Assembly (NCBI RefSeq): GCF_004564275.1
Contig: NZ_SPDV01000007.1
Coordinates: 143,386-207,385 of the forward strand
Source: Sphingomonas parva (ex Maeng et al. 2020)
GTDB lineage: Bacteria; Pseudomonadota; Alphaproteobacteria; Sphingomonadales; Sphingomonadaceae
DNA length: 64,000 nucleotides
Direction of reading: 5' to 3'
Positions within the stretch are counted from its first letter, which is position 1. Each line of letters starts with the position of its first letter. Under the pieces are notes generated by a model. The model made no database searches. It had not been told where the DNA came from and was given only the letters and a program-made list of their open reading frames with translations. Shown here piece after piece: positions 11,497 to 20,235 of the stretch. The position numbers and the translations under genes are program-made.

Positions 11497-11547
11497 GCCC
11501 GATCCGATAGACCGGGGCGCGCGGAGGCACAAGGAAAGCGAGGCCGG

Positions 11548-12807
11548 TTAATCCGCGCTGCGGCGGAAGCGTGCGATGAAGAAGCCGTCGGCGCCGCCGG
11601 CCTCGGCAAAGACGCCGGGCAGCATCCTGATGCGATGGCCTTCGACCGGAATGGTTTCCGGCAATTCCCCTGCGGAGACGTGGGCGGCCTGATAGCTTCG
11701 GTGGGTCCGCAAGAAGCCTTCGGCCACCTGCTCGCCCTCCTCCGGCTCGAGCGAGCAGACCGAATAGACCAGGGTCCCGCCGGGCTTCAGCCAGCCGGAG
11801 ACGCGATCGAGCATCGCCGCCTGGGTCTCGGCCAGCTCGGCGATCGCCTTCGGCCGCACGCGATGCAGGACGTCGGGGTGGCGGCGATAGATGCCGGTCG
11901 CGGAGCAGGGCGCATCGAGCAGGATCGCATCGACCTTCTCGGGGGGGCTCCACCGCATGATGTCTCCCGCGACGATGCGCGCCGATAGGCCGGTGCGGGC
12001 GAGATTTTCCGAAAGTCGTGCGAGACGACTCTCCGAGGAATCGACCGCCGTCACGTCGAACCCTGCCGAGGCGAGCTGCATCGTCTTGCCGCCAGGTGCG
12101 GCACAGAGGTCCAATGCGGTCCGCCCTTCGCCCGTGCCGAGGAGCCGCGCCGGGATCGAGGCGGCGACGTCCTGCACCCACCAGCGTCCCTCGCCATAGC
12201 CGGTGAGCCCGGCGACCGCGGTCCGGCCGGGCAGACGCAGGTGGCCGGGCAGCAGGCCGACGCCGTCCATCTGGTCGCTCGGCTCCGCACCGGCGGCGAA
12301 GATCAGGTCGAGCGGCGGCGGGGCGGCGAGCAACGCGGCCGCGGCGGCCACGACTTCGGGCCCCCAATGCCGTTCCCATCGCGCCGCAACCGCGGGCGGC
12401 AGGGACGGCGGCGTAGGAAGCGACGCGCCGCCGCGCATCAGCGTTCCGAATACGCCGTGGACCAGCTTGCGCGGTCCTCCGTGAACCAGCGGCAGCACGG
12501 TCGCGATCGCCGCGTGCGGCGGGGTGTCCATCGCCAGCGCCTGAACGAGGGCGATGCGGAGCGCCGACCGGGCCTTGGCATCATCGGGCAGCGGCCGCCG
12601 GGTGGCGCTGTCGATCAGCGCATCGAGATCGGCAAGCCGCCGCAGGGCCTCGGCGGCGATGGCATGGGCGAAGCCGCGATCGTCGGCACGGGTCAGATCG
12701 CGCGCCGCCACGTCGAGCGCGGCCTCGAGCGGCAGGCCCTTGCGCAACACCGCGTCCAGCAGGCGCAACGCCGCCCGGCGGGCCGGCAGACCGGCAACGT
12801 CATCCAT
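11548..12807 (-). CDS. rsmB: 16S rRNA m5C967 methyltransferase-like protein (RsmB family)
   Basis: A 419-residue RNA cytosine-C5 methyltransferase using SAM. The N-terminal ~140 residues are an all-helical NusB-like RNA-binding domain (ARRAALRLLDAVL). The C-terminal Rossmann domain has the SAM loop LDLCAAPGGKTMQ, and the two catalytic cysteines are present: Cys301 in LDAPCSATG and Cys351 in VYSVCSLEP. RsmB modifies C967 in E. coli. The exact target here is inferred from domain architecture, and a sphingomonad genome may hold other RsmB/RsmF-type paralogues. Same-strand order htpX, rsmB, rpe. Confidence 0.92.
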   Translation of the reverse strand: MDDVAGLPARRAALRLLDAVLRKGLPLEAALDVAARDLTRADDRGFAHAIAAEALRRLADLDALIDSATRRPLPDDAKARSALRIALVQALAMDTPPHAAIATVLPLVHGGPRKLVHGVFGTLMRGGASLPTPPSLPPAVAARWERHWGPEVVAAAAALLAAPPPLDLIFAAGAEPSDQMDGVGLLPGHLRLPGRTAVAGLTGYGEGRWWVQDVAASIPARLLGTGEGRTALDLCAAPGGKTMQLASAGFDVTAVDSSESRLARLSENLARTGLSARIVAGDIMRWSPPEKVDAILLDAPCSATGIYRRHPDVLHRVRPKAIAELAETQAAMLDRVSGWLKPGGTLVYSVCSLEPEEGEQVAEGFLRTHRSYQAAHVSAGELPETIPVEGHRIRMLPGVFAEAGGADGFFIARFRRSAD

Positions 12808-12836
12808 AATGATCTCAGGCTTTCAAAGCGTCGCGA

Positions 12837-13769
12837 CTAGGACCGCTTCCGGAGCGGATCAAGCGCGCTGCGCGTCCCGCCCCGCCGGGCAGTGACGGGG
12901 ACGGTCGGAGAGGAAGCGCCGTGCGTGGTCCGAGCAAGGCCCATCTCGCCTGCGATACGCTGGAGCGCCGCAATCCGGTTGGCGGTGTCCGGATGGGTGG
13001 AGAACAGGCTGTCGCGCCCGCCGCTGCCGCCCGGCACGATGTAGAGGGCGGCGAGCGCGGGATTGCGCGCGGTCACCGGGTTCGGCACCCGCGCCGCGCC
13101 GCGGTGAAGCTTGGCCAGCGCGGAGGCGAGAGCGCGAGGATTGCCGCAGATCTCGGCGCCGATCCGGTCGGCGCCATATTCGCGAGTGCGGCTGATCGCG
13201 AGCTGGACGATCATCGCGGCAAAGGGCGCGAGGAAGATCGCGCCGATCATCGCCAGCGGATTGGCCCGTTCGCCGTTGTGGAAGAAGAAGCCGAAATTGG
13301 CGAGCATCGAGACCGCGCCGGCGATGGTCGCGGTCATCGTCATGATCAGCGTGTCGCGATTGCGGACGTGGCCGAGCTCGTGGGCCATCACCGCCTCGAT
13401 CTCGTCGCGCTCGAGAACGGCGAGCAGGCCGGTGGTCGCGGCGACCGCCGCGTTAGCGGGATCGCGCCCGGTCGCGAAAGCATTGGGATGGGGCGAATCG
13501 ATCAGGTAGACGCGCGGCATCGGCAGCCCGGCACGGGCGGCGAGGCGGGCGATCATGCCGGCGAATTGCGGGCATTCCTGCGCCGTCACCTCCTTGGCAT
13601 TGTGCATGCGAAGGACGATCCGGTCGGCATTCCAGAAGGTGAACAGGTTGAGCGCCGCGGCGACGATCAGCGCGATCAGCGCGCCGCCCGCGCCGCCGAG
13701 CGCGTAGCCCAAGCCCATGAACAGGGCGGTGAGCCCGGCCAGGAGCATCAGGGTCTTCATGCCATTCAT
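12837..13769 (-). CDS. htpX: Membrane zinc metalloprotease HtpX
   Basis: An M48B membrane protease that degrades misfolded inner-membrane proteins. The 310 residues begin with two hydrophobic segments (about 5-45). The zinc site is HELGH (His130, Glu131, His134) with the third ligand Glu197 in [10 protein letters not shown], and further hydrophobic segments lie at about 145-160 and 173-192. [12 protein letters not shown] is a family block. The C-terminus (after ~270) is longer and basic/Ser-rich, a common HtpX tail. ATG at 13769; an alternative ATG lies three codons in. Its start is divergent from the small SDHAF4-like gene with an 81-bp gap. Confidence 0.95.
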   Translation of the reverse strand: MNGMKTLMLLAGLTALFMGLGYALGGAGGALIALIVAAALNLFTFWNADRIVLRMHNAKEVTAQECPQFAGMIARLAARAGLPMPRVYLIDSPHPNAFATGRDPANAAVAATTGLLAVLERDEIEAVMAHELGHVRNRDTLIMTMTATIAGAVSMLANFGFFFHNGERANPLAMIGAIFLAPFAAMIVQLAISRTREYGADRIGAEICGNPRALASALAKLHRGAARVPNPVTARNPALAALYIVPGGSGGRDSLFSTHPDTANRIAALQRIAGEMGLARTTHGASSPTVPVTARRGGTRSALDPLRKRS

Positions 13770-13850
13770 CTTGGGTCGATCATCTTGCGAACGTGCCTTT
13801 CACGTCCGAAATGTGGGGTGATCGAACCCTTTGTTCAATTGGAAGCCCCC

Positions 13851-14021
13851 GTGACCGGCAAGCGCCCCCCGCACGTCAAAGCCCCAGCCTATCTCTCGAA
13901 GAGCCCGCCCGTGCCGCAGCCGGCACCGGCCGCCGAAGCGCAGGAGGTCGGCGGCCCGAAGGGCGAGGAGCCGACCCGCTACGGCGATTGGGAGAATAAC
14001 GGCAGGGCCTGGGACTTCTAA
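13851..14021 (+). CDS. Small DUF1674 / SDHAF4-like protein
   Basis: A short protein whose C-terminus GGPKGEEPTRYGDWENNGRA followed by WDF is the DUF1674 signature. The eukaryotic homologue SDHAF4 helps assemble the succinate dehydrogenase flavoprotein, so a similar role here is inferred from the family. The first part is Pro/Lys-rich and probably disordered. The GTG at 13851 (56 aa) has GGAAG five bases upstream; a GTG at 13818 would give 67 aa with a weaker site. It is easy to miss because the frame is also open through htpX antisense. No sdh genes are in the window. Confidence 0.82.
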   Translation: MTGKRPPHVKAPAYLSKSPPVPQPAPAAEAQEVGGPKGEEPTRYGDWENNGRAWDF

Positions 14022-14026
14022 GTCGC

Positions 14027-15010
14027 TCAGGCGCCCTCGGCCCTCAGCGGCCGGGCGAGAAGGCGCTCGACGACCTCTCCCACCGAACCTTCGCCGGACA
14101 GCAAGGCGCAGACGGCGGCGACGATCGGCATGTCGACGCCGGCGGCGCGCGCGGCGCGATCGAGCACCGGCGCAGTGAACGCGCCTTCCGCGACGGTGCG
14201 GCGGTCGCGCAGCAGCTCCGCCGCGCTGCGACCTTCGCCCAGGCCCTTGCCCAGGCTGAAGTTCCGCGAGCTGGTCGAGGAGCAGGTGAGGACGAGATCG
14301 CCGAGACCCGAGAGACCGGCGAGCGTCTCGGCCCGGGCGCCGCGGGCGAGGCCGAAGCGAGTCATCTCGGCGAAGCCGCGCGAGATCAGCGCGGCGCGGG
14401 CGTTGAGGCCGAGGCCGCGTCCTTCGACCACCCCGCAGGCGATCGCCAGGACGTTCTTCACCGCCCCGCCGATCTCGGCGCCGATCACGTCGTCCGAGAG
14501 ATAGGGCCGGAACCATGGCCGGGCGAGGCGGGCGCGAAGGCGCTCGCCGACCGCCTGCGCCTCGACGGCAAGCGTGACGGCGGCCGGCTGGCGCGCCGCC
14601 ACCTCGTGCGCGAAGGTGGGGCCGGAGAGGACGGCGATCGGCGCGTCGGGCTGCTCCTCGCGGGCGACGTCGTGCATCAGCTTCGTGGTCGATTCCTCCA
14701 TGCCCTTGGCGCAGAGGATCAAAGGAGCCTCCAGCCGGGGCATGGCAGCGAGCACCGCCCGCATGTGCTGCGCCGGTGTCACCACCAGCAGCGCCTCGCA
14801 GCCGGCCAGGGCAGAAAGATCGTCGGTGGCACGGATCGCCGGATCCAGGGCGATGCCCGGCAGGAAAAGCCGGTTCTCACGCGCGGCGTTGATGCTCTCC
14901 ACCACTTCGGACTCGCGCGCCCAGAGCAACGCCTCGCCGGAGCCCGCCGCGACCTGCGCAAGGGCCGTGCCCCAGGCGCCGCCGCCAATCACGCCGATCG
15001 TTCCCGTCAC
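14027..15010 (-). CDS. gpsA: Glycerol-3-phosphate dehydrogenase [NAD(P)+]
   Basis: Reduces dihydroxyacetone phosphate to sn-glycerol-3-phosphate, the backbone for phospholipids. It has 327 residues. The Rossmann motif GVIGGGAWGTALA is at the N-terminus; later blocks are LCAKGMEE, LSGPTFAHEVA, the catalytic Lys region GGAVKNVLAIACG and GLSGLGDLVLTCSS. The GTG start at 15010 has an AGGGGGG ribosome site five bases upstream. It lies 34 bp downstream of tsaD on the same strand, so the two are probably cotranscribed, and it converges with the SDHAF4-like gene five bases away. Confidence 0.97.
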   Translation of the reverse strand: MTGTIGVIGGGAWGTALAQVAAGSGEALLWARESEVVESINAARENRLFLPGIALDPAIRATDDLSALAGCEALLVVTPAQHMRAVLAAMPRLEAPLILCAKGMEESTTKLMHDVAREEQPDAPIAVLSGPTFAHEVAARQPAAVTLAVEAQAVGERLRARLARPWFRPYLSDDVIGAEIGGAVKNVLAIACGVVEGRGLGLNARAALISRGFAEMTRFGLARGARAETLAGLSGLGDLVLTCSSTSSRNFSLGKGLGEGRSAAELLRDRRTVAEGAFTAPVLDRAARAAGVDMPIVAAVCALLSGEGSVGEVVERLLARPLRAEGA

Positions 15011-15044
15011 CAGATCCCCCCTCGTTGCGACTGCCCGGCCGTGC

Positions 15045-16079
15045 TCACGCCTTCACACCGGCGCCGCGCACCTTTTCCGCGTCAGGATCGAGCGGCCAGC
15101 GGGCGCGCGCCGGCGCGTCGAGTCCGTCGATCAGCCCCGCCTCGAAGCGCAGGGCCCCGGCCCAGCCGATCATCGCCGCATTGTCGGTGCACAGCCAGAG
15201 CGGCGGTGCGACGAACGGGAGATCGTGCGCAGCGGCAAGATCCGTGAGAGCGCCGCGGATCGCCTTGTTCGCGGCAACGCCGCCCGCCACCACCAGCGCC
15301 GTCGCCCCGCGTGCCTCGCGCAGCGCCCGCGCGGTGCGATTGACGAGGCAATCGACCACCGTCTGCTGGAAGGACGCGGCAAGATCGGCCGGGCGATAGG
15401 CGCCGCCGTCGCGGGCGCGCAGCACCGCGCTCTTCAGCCCGGCGAAGGAGAAATGCGGCTCGGGCGAGCCGACCAGCGGCCGGGGCAGGGGCACCGCATT
15501 AGCATCGCCCGCCTCGGCGGCGCGCTCGACGGCCGGCCCGCCGGGATAGCCGAGGCCGAGCAGCTTGGCCGTCTTGTCGAAAGCCTCGCCGGCCGCGTCG
15601 TCGATCGTGGTGGCGAGGCGGCGGTAGCGACCCAGCCCCTCGACGAACAGCAACTGGCAATGTCCGCCGGAGACGAGGAGCAGCAGATAAGGGAAAGCCA
15701 GATCGGGCTCGCTCAGCATCGGCGAGAGCGCGTGACCCTCGAGATGGTTGACCGCGACCAGCGGCTTGCCGCTCGCCAGGGCCAGTCCCTTGGCCGTGAC
15801 CAGGCCGACCATCACGCCGCCGACCAGGCCGGGCCCTGCGGTGGCGGCGATCGCATCGACGTCGGCAAGCCGCACCTTGGCTTCGGCCAGAGCCTCTTCG
15901 ATCAGGCTCGGCAGGATCTCGACGTGCGCGCGCGCGGCAATCTCGGGAACCACGCCGCCGAACGGCCGGTGCTCGCTCTCCTGCGTGGCCAGGCGGTGCG
16001 CCAGCACCCGCCGCTCGCTGGTGACGAGTGCGGCGGCCGTCTCGTCGCAGCTCGATTCTATTCCGAGGATCAGGCTCAT
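15045..16079 (-). CDS. tsaD: tRNA N6-threonylcarbamoyladenosine transferase subunit TsaD
   Basis: Transfers the threonylcarbamoyl group to A37 of ANN-decoding tRNAs, with TsaB, TsaC and TsaE (none in this window). The 344 residues begin LILGIESSCDETAAA, the ASKHA nucleotide-binding signature. The metal-binding histidines are His112 and His116 (VNHLEGHALS), and the C-terminal DNAAMIGWAG is a family block. The ATG at 16079 fits the family N-terminus; the frame remains open upstream antisense to hemC but that part is not TsaD. Divergent from hemC with a 43-bp gap that must hold both promoters. Confidence 0.97.
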   Translation of the reverse strand: MSLILGIESSCDETAAALVTSERRVLAHRLATQESEHRPFGGVVPEIAARAHVEILPSLIEEALAEAKVRLADVDAIAATAGPGLVGGVMVGLVTAKGLALASGKPLVAVNHLEGHALSPMLSEPDLAFPYLLLLVSGGHCQLLFVEGLGRYRRLATTIDDAAGEAFDKTAKLLGLGYPGGPAVERAAEAGDANAVPLPRPLVGSPEPHFSFAGLKSAVLRARDGGAYRPADLAASFQQTVVDCLVNRTARALREARGATALVVAGGVAANKAIRGALTDLAAAHDLPFVAPPLWLCTDNAAMIGWAGALRFEAGLIDGLDAPARARWPLDPDAEKVRGAGVKA

Positions 16080-16122
16080 CGACGCTTCCCTGCCACCGCC
16101 GGAGGCGCTAGCCAAGCGCCCC

Positions 16123-17034
16123 ATGATGGGTACCCTCCGTATCGGCACGCGCGGCTCGCCTCTGGCGCTCGCCCAGGCGCGCATGGTCGCCACCGCATTG
16201 CGCGGCACGCATGGCTGGGGCCCCGAGCATATCGAGATCGTCCCGATCACCACGACCGGCGACATCGTTCGGGACCGGCCGCTGGCGGAGATCGGCGGCA
16301 AGGGATTGTGGACCAAGGAGCTGGACGCCTGCCTGGGCGACGGCCGGACCGACATCTCGGTTCACTCGATGAAGGATGTCGAGACATTTCGGCCGGCCGA
16401 GCTCGAGATCGCCGCGATGCTGCCGCGCGCCAGCGTCAGCGACCGGCTGATCGGCGCCGCCAGCCTCGCCGCCCTGCCGGCAGGGGCGCGGGTGGGGACC
16501 TCGTCGCCGCGGCGCGCCGCCCAGATCCTGGCGCGACGGCCGGACCTGGTCATCGTGCCGTTCCGCGGCAATGTCGAGACGCGGCTCAGGAAGCTCCAGC
16601 AGGGCGAGGCCGATGCCACCTTGCTCGCGTCCGCGGGACTGGAGCGGCTCGAGCATGACGAGATCGGAGTCGTCTTGGACGACTTCCTGCCCGCGCCGGC
16701 GCAGGGCGCCGTCGGGATCGAGGTGCGTAGCAGCGATCGCCGCATGCGCGCGCTGATCGCCGCGATCGATCACCGGCCGACCCACCTTTGCGTGCGCGCC
16801 GAGCGCCGGCTGCTCGAAGGCCTGGGGGGAACCTGTCGGTCGCCGATCGCCGCGCTGGCCCAGCTCGACGGCGATACCATCCACCTTCGCGGCGAAATCC
16901 TGACTCCGGACGGCGGAGAAGTCGAACGCTGCGACGAACGCTTCGCGGCCGACGATCTCGACACTCCTCTCGAGATCGCGCGCTGCCTTCTCGGCAAGGC
17001 TTCGCCGGCGCTACGGGCGCTCTTCGCCGGGTGA
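16123..17034 (+). CDS. hemC: Hydroxymethylbilane synthase (porphobilinogen deaminase)
   Basis: Polymerises four porphobilinogens to hydroxymethylbilane in tetrapyrrole synthesis. It has 303 residues. It begins LRIGTRGSPLALAQA and contains SVHSMKDV and GTSSPRRAAQ. The dipyrromethane cofactor is attached to Cys238 in the segment GLGGTCRSPIAA. Two adjacent ATGs (16123, 16126) can start it. The GTG of hemD overlaps its stop (GTGA), so hemC-hemD form a translationally coupled pair. Confidence 0.97.
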   Translation: MMGTLRIGTRGSPLALAQARMVATALRGTHGWGPEHIEIVPITTTGDIVRDRPLAEIGGKGLWTKELDACLGDGRTDISVHSMKDVETFRPAELEIAAMLPRASVSDRLIGAASLAALPAGARVGTSSPRRAAQILARRPDLVIVPFRGNVETRLRKLQQGEADATLLASAGLERLEHDEIGVVLDDFLPAPAQGAVGIEVRSSDRRMRALIAAIDHRPTHLCVRAERRLLEGLGGTCRSPIAALAQLDGDTIHLRGEILTPDGGEVERCDERFAADDLDTPLEIARCLLGKASPALRALFAG

Positions 17035-17708
17035 ACCGCGTCCTCGTCCTGCGGCCGCAGCCGGCGGCTGAGGAGACGGCTGCGCGGGCGCGCGCCCGCG
17101 GACTTCGCCCGATCGTGGCGCCGCTGTTCGAGATCCGGCCGCTCGCCTGGGAGATGCCGGCTCCCTGCGACGCACTGCTGCTGACCAGCGCCAATGCGGC
17201 GCGTCATGCCGGCATGCTGCCCGATCTCCCCTGTTACGCCGTTGGGCCGGCCACCGCCGAAGCAGCGCGTGCGGCCGGCCTGCGCACCGTGATCGAAGGG
17301 CGCGACGACGGCGCTGCGGCGCTCGCGCTCGCGACCGCTGACGGCCACCGCCGCATCCTACACCTCTGCGGGCGCGAGCACCTCCCGATCGAGCAGGACG
17401 GCGTCGAGATGGTCCGCCGCTTCGTCTATGCCGCCGAAGCGGCCGCCGAGCTGCCCGCCGCGGCGCGACAGGCGATCGCCGACGGCGCCGTCGTCCTGCT
17501 CCATTCGCCGCGGGCGGCACGGACCTTCGCCGCGCTGGCCGAGCGCAGGCAGGAGATCCGCGTCGCCGCGATCAGCCCCGCGGCGGCGGCCGCGGCGGGA
17601 AGCGGCTGGGCCGCGATCGCCTCGGCGTCGGAACCGCGCGATCAGGCATTGCTGGAAGTCGCAGCGCAGCTGTGCAAGGCTGCGGCCGCGCAAGACGGGG
17701 ATCGGTAG
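17031..17708 (+). CDS. hemD: Uroporphyrinogen-III synthase
   Basis: Cyclises hydroxymethylbilane with inversion of ring D to give uroporphyrinogen III. The 225 residues are diverged, as is usual for HemD. Family marks are RVLVLRPQPAAEETAARA at the N-terminus, the LLLTSANAARH block, CYAVGPATAEAARAAG, and HSPRAARTFAAL in the second half. Identification rests partly on position directly after hemC with a GTGA overlap. It is followed after two bases by the COG4223-like gene. Confidence 0.92.
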   Translation: MNRVLVLRPQPAAEETAARARARGLRPIVAPLFEIRPLAWEMPAPCDALLLTSANAARHAGMLPDLPCYAVGPATAEAARAAGLRTVIEGRDDGAAALALATADGHRRILHLCGREHLPIEQDGVEMVRRFVYAAEAAAELPAAARQAIADGAVVLLHSPRAARTFAALAERRQEIRVAAISPAAAAAAGSGWAAIASASEPRDQALLEVAAQLCKAAAAQDGDR

Positions 17709-17710
17709 AG

Positions 17711-18622
17711 ATGGAGTACAATGCGGGCGAACGCATCGCCGCCCAGCGGCCGCGACGGTCGATCCTGTCCTATCTGCTGGTGCCGCTGATCGCATTCCTC
17801 GCCGGCGTCGCGGCGATGGGCTGGGCGCTCTCGCGCTGGGACGACGCCGCGGTCCGGCTGGGCATCATCGCGCCCGCGCCGCCCGCCCCGCCGGCCGCGG
17901 CCGTGACCCCGCCCCCGCAGCAGGCCCAGCCGATCCCGGTGCTCGCCGCCGATCCGAGCGGGCGGGTGATGGTCGATCCGGAGGCGACCCGCCGTCTCGC
18001 CCAGCTCGAGCAGCGGGTTGCGCAGCTCGATCTCCAGTCGCGTGCCGCCGTCGGCAATGCCGATCGCGCGGAAGGCCTGCTCGTCGCCTTTGCCGCCCGG
18101 CGCGCGCTCGATCGCGGCGTCGCGCTCGGCTATATCGAAGGACTGCTTCGCCAGCGCTTCGCCCAGACCCAGCCGCAGGCGGTGGCGACGATCATCACCG
18201 GCGCGCGCGAGCCGGTGACGCTGCAGGAGCTGCAGGAGCAATTGCGCGGACTCTCGCCGTTCCTGCTCGGCGGAGGGCCGGACCAGAGCTGGTGGACCGC
18301 GTTCAAGACCGAGATGGCCGGGCTGATCTCGGTGCGGCGCGAAGGGACGCAGTCGACCCTCGCCTCGGAGCGGCTGCGCCGCGCCACCGCGAGCCTCGAG
18401 GGCGGCCAGGTGGAAGTCGCGCTGGCGGAGGTGACGCGGCTTCCCGGCAGCGCCCGTGCCGGCGACTGGATCGCCAAGGCGCGCCGTTATCTCTCGGCGC
18501 GCCGCGCGCTCGACGAGATCGAGACCGCTGCCTTGCTCGAGTCACGGCCGTCGCCGCGCGTGCCCACCCAGCCGGTCGCGGCGCCGCAGCCGGCCGGCGC
18601 CCGCCCGGCGGAGCCCCGCTAG
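17711..18622 (+). CDS. Mitofilin-like (COG4223) inner-membrane protein
   Basis: A 303-residue protein with one transmembrane segment (about 19-40), a Pro/Ala-rich stretch (about 56-75), a predicted coiled-coil region from about residue 93 (ATRRLAQLEQRVAQLDLQS) and a helical C-terminal domain. This architecture and the position after hemC-hemD match the alphaproteobacterial COG4223/mitofilin-like proteins, related to mitochondrial Mic60. They are thought to shape or tether the inner membrane; the role here is inferred. The ATG at 17711 was chosen because the upstream extension reads through hemD. Its stop overlaps the convergent phosphoesterase by four bases. Confidence 0.8.
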   Translation: MEYNAGERIAAQRPRRSILSYLLVPLIAFLAGVAAMGWALSRWDDAAVRLGIIAPAPPAPPAAAVTPPPQQAQPIPVLAADPSGRVMVDPEATRRLAQLEQRVAQLDLQSRAAVGNADRAEGLLVAFAARRALDRGVALGYIEGLLRQRFAQTQPQAVATIITGAREPVTLQELQEQLRGLSPFLLGGGPDQSWWTAFKTEMAGLISVRREGTQSTLASERLRRATASLEGGQVEVALAEVTRLPGSARAGDWIAKARRYLSARRALDEIETAALLESRPSPRVPTQPVAAPQPAGARPAEPR

Positions 18623-19347
18623 ATCTCGAGCAGCGCGTAGGGCCGGCCGAACGCCGGCTCGACGACGAACTGGGCGACATTGAACACCGGGACGCCGCCC
18701 GGGGTCCGGCCCGAATAGGCGCCGCGATGGGCGTGGCCGTGGACCACCGCCTTGACGTTGTCGAACCGGTCGATGGCATTGGCCAGGCGCGACGAGCCGA
18801 GGAAGGGGAAGATCTCCGGCGGCTCTCCGGCGACGGTCTCGGCGATCGGCGAGTAATGGAGGACGGCGACGGTGCGCTCGGTGCGCAGCGAGCGCAGCGC
18901 ATTCTCGAGCTTGCGCGCCTCGTTGCGGGATTCGTCGACGAACACCTTGATCGCGTCCTCACCGAACGCCCCGAGCTCGCCGCGCCCGAAGCCGCCCACG
19001 AAGCCTTTGACGCCGGCAAAGCCGACGCCTTTCACCACAATTGCCTGCTCGTCGAGGACGGTGACTCCGGCCGAGGTGAGGATCCTGCACACCGCGTCGG
19101 CGTCTCCGGCCTCGTAATCGTGATTGCCGAGCACCGCCACGACCGGGATCGAGCAGGCGCGCAGATCCTCGGCGAGCAGCTCGGCCTCGGCGGCCTTGCC
19201 GAAGTTGGTGAGGTCCCCAGCAAGGGCGAGCACATCGGCATTGTCCGATATCTCGGCGAACAGGTCCCGGTAGCGGTTGTGGGAGGTCTCCGTGACGTGG
19301 AGGTCGCCGATCGCGGCGAGGGTGATCGTATCAGTGTTTTCGCTCAT
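18619..19347 (-). CDS. Metallophosphoesterase (calcineurin-like)
   Basis: A 242-residue metal-dependent phosphoesterase. All family motifs are present: GDLHV (Asp15, His17), GDLTN (Asp45), GNHDYE (Asn75, His76) and HGHAHRG near residue 200. There is no signal peptide or membrane segment, so it is cytoplasmic. Substrates in this family range from nucleotides to phosphoproteins and RNA ends. Its start overlaps the end of the nucleotidyltransferase gene by 17 bases, suggesting coupled expression and possibly an opposing reaction (nucleotide added by one, removed by the other); this is inference. Convergent, 4-bp overlap with the COG4223-like gene. Confidence 0.9.
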   Translation of the reverse strand: MSENTDTITLAAIGDLHVTETSHNRYRDLFAEISDNADVLALAGDLTNFGKAAEAELLAEDLRACSIPVVAVLGNHDYEAGDADAVCRILTSAGVTVLDEQAIVVKGVGFAGVKGFVGGFGRGELGAFGEDAIKVFVDESRNEARKLENALRSLRTERTVAVLHYSPIAETVAGEPPEIFPFLGSSRLANAIDRFDNVKAVVHGHAHRGAYSGRTPGGVPVFNVAQFVVEPAFGRPYALLEI

Positions 19348-20119
19348 GCCGTTCCTCGAGGCCCTTGCCGACGACGTCGGCGAAGCCCCATTCTCCGATG
19401 TCGGTGACGTAATCGCGCGGGCTGAGCAGCCGGCCGCGGCAGATGTCGATGCCGCCCGGCGGCAGCTCCGCCTGCGCCCGGATCCGCTCCAGCAGCTCGT
19501 CGAACACCCAGCGCGGAATGCGGTCGCGCTTCGTCGGGTAGATGAAGCGGAAATTGAGGATGTGGATGAACAGGAGCTCCCAATAGAGCTCCATCGCGGT
19601 CATCAGCCGCTTCCAGTCGATCTCGTCGTGCTTCTTCAGGATGACGTGCACGACGTCGGCGCCGTCGTAGCGGTAGCGATCCTGGATGAAGAGCTTCGAA
19701 AGGATAAATTCGGTCGGCGGGGTGATCCGCACGGTCGAGCCGTAGACCTCGACCTCGTACACCTCGCGGAACCAGTCGTCGTTCACCGGCAGGCTCGCCG
19801 ACGAGATGTTGAAGATCACGTCGAAGAAATGCTCTCCGCGCCAGACCTTGCCGATCCAGCGCTCGTCCTCGACCTCGATCTCGTAGCCCTTCGCCTTGAA
19901 GAAGGCGAGGATACGCGGCGCGTCGCTGACCTTGCAGAAGATGTCGAGGTCCTTGGTCGGCCGGGTGATGCCGGTGTAGCAGCCGAGCGCATAGGTGCCC
20001 GAGAGCAGGAACGGGATCTGGGATTCGTTGAGCAGGCGCAGGCTCTCGACATAGAAATCGACAGCTTCCGCGGGCGGTTCGAAGACCGAGGCATCGATGC
20101 TGTCGAGTCTGTTGCTCAC
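19331..20119 (-). CDS. Nucleotidyltransferase-fold protein
   Basis: A 262-residue protein with a polymerase-beta-type nucleotidyltransferase core. The motif is FLLSGTYALG (41-46) followed by TKDLDIF with Asp57 and Asp59, and a third acidic residue Asp100 in FFDVIFN, so the catalytic triad looks complete. The C-terminal half is helical and rich in Trp, Tyr and Arg. The layout resembles AbiEii/MNT-like enzymes, but no partner antitoxin is adjacent; instead a phosphoesterase gene overlaps its end. The GTG at 20119 has AGGA six bases upstream. The substrate (tRNA, protein, small molecule) is unknown. Confidence 0.82.
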   Translation of the reverse strand: MSNRLDSIDASVFEPPAEAVDFYVESLRLLNESQIPFLLSGTYALGCYTGITRPTKDLDIFCKVSDAPRILAFFKAKGYEIEVEDERWIGKVWRGEHFFDVIFNISSASLPVNDDWFREVYEVEVYGSTVRITPPTEFILSKLFIQDRYRYDGADVVHVILKKHDEIDWKRLMTAMELYWELLFIHILNFRFIYPTKRDRIPRWVFDELLERIRAQAELPPGGIDICRGRLLSPRDYVTDIGEWGFADVVGKGLEERHERKH

Positions 20120-20235
20120 CCGGTTCCTGCGCTTTCCTGTTGGTGCGAAAGCGGAAGAACGGAACTGGCCCGGAAGCGTTCCGATGTCCGGCCGAGCGCG
20201 CAGCACGGATCGCACCGGCGCGCCGAGGCGGGCGG

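Noticed and set aside
10841..12379. Upstream extension of the heparinase frame to 12379
   Set aside because: Reads across rpe and rsmB in the wrong frame; the coupled ATG at 10840 is the natural start.
15748..16122. N-terminal extension of hemC across tsaD
   Set aside because: The added residues are tsaD antisense; hemC family starts at LRIGTRGSPLA.
19331..20119. AbiE-type toxin-antitoxin or defence system
   Set aside because: The fold is similar, but no antitoxin gene is adjacent and the neighbour is a phosphoesterase; a defence role is not supported.
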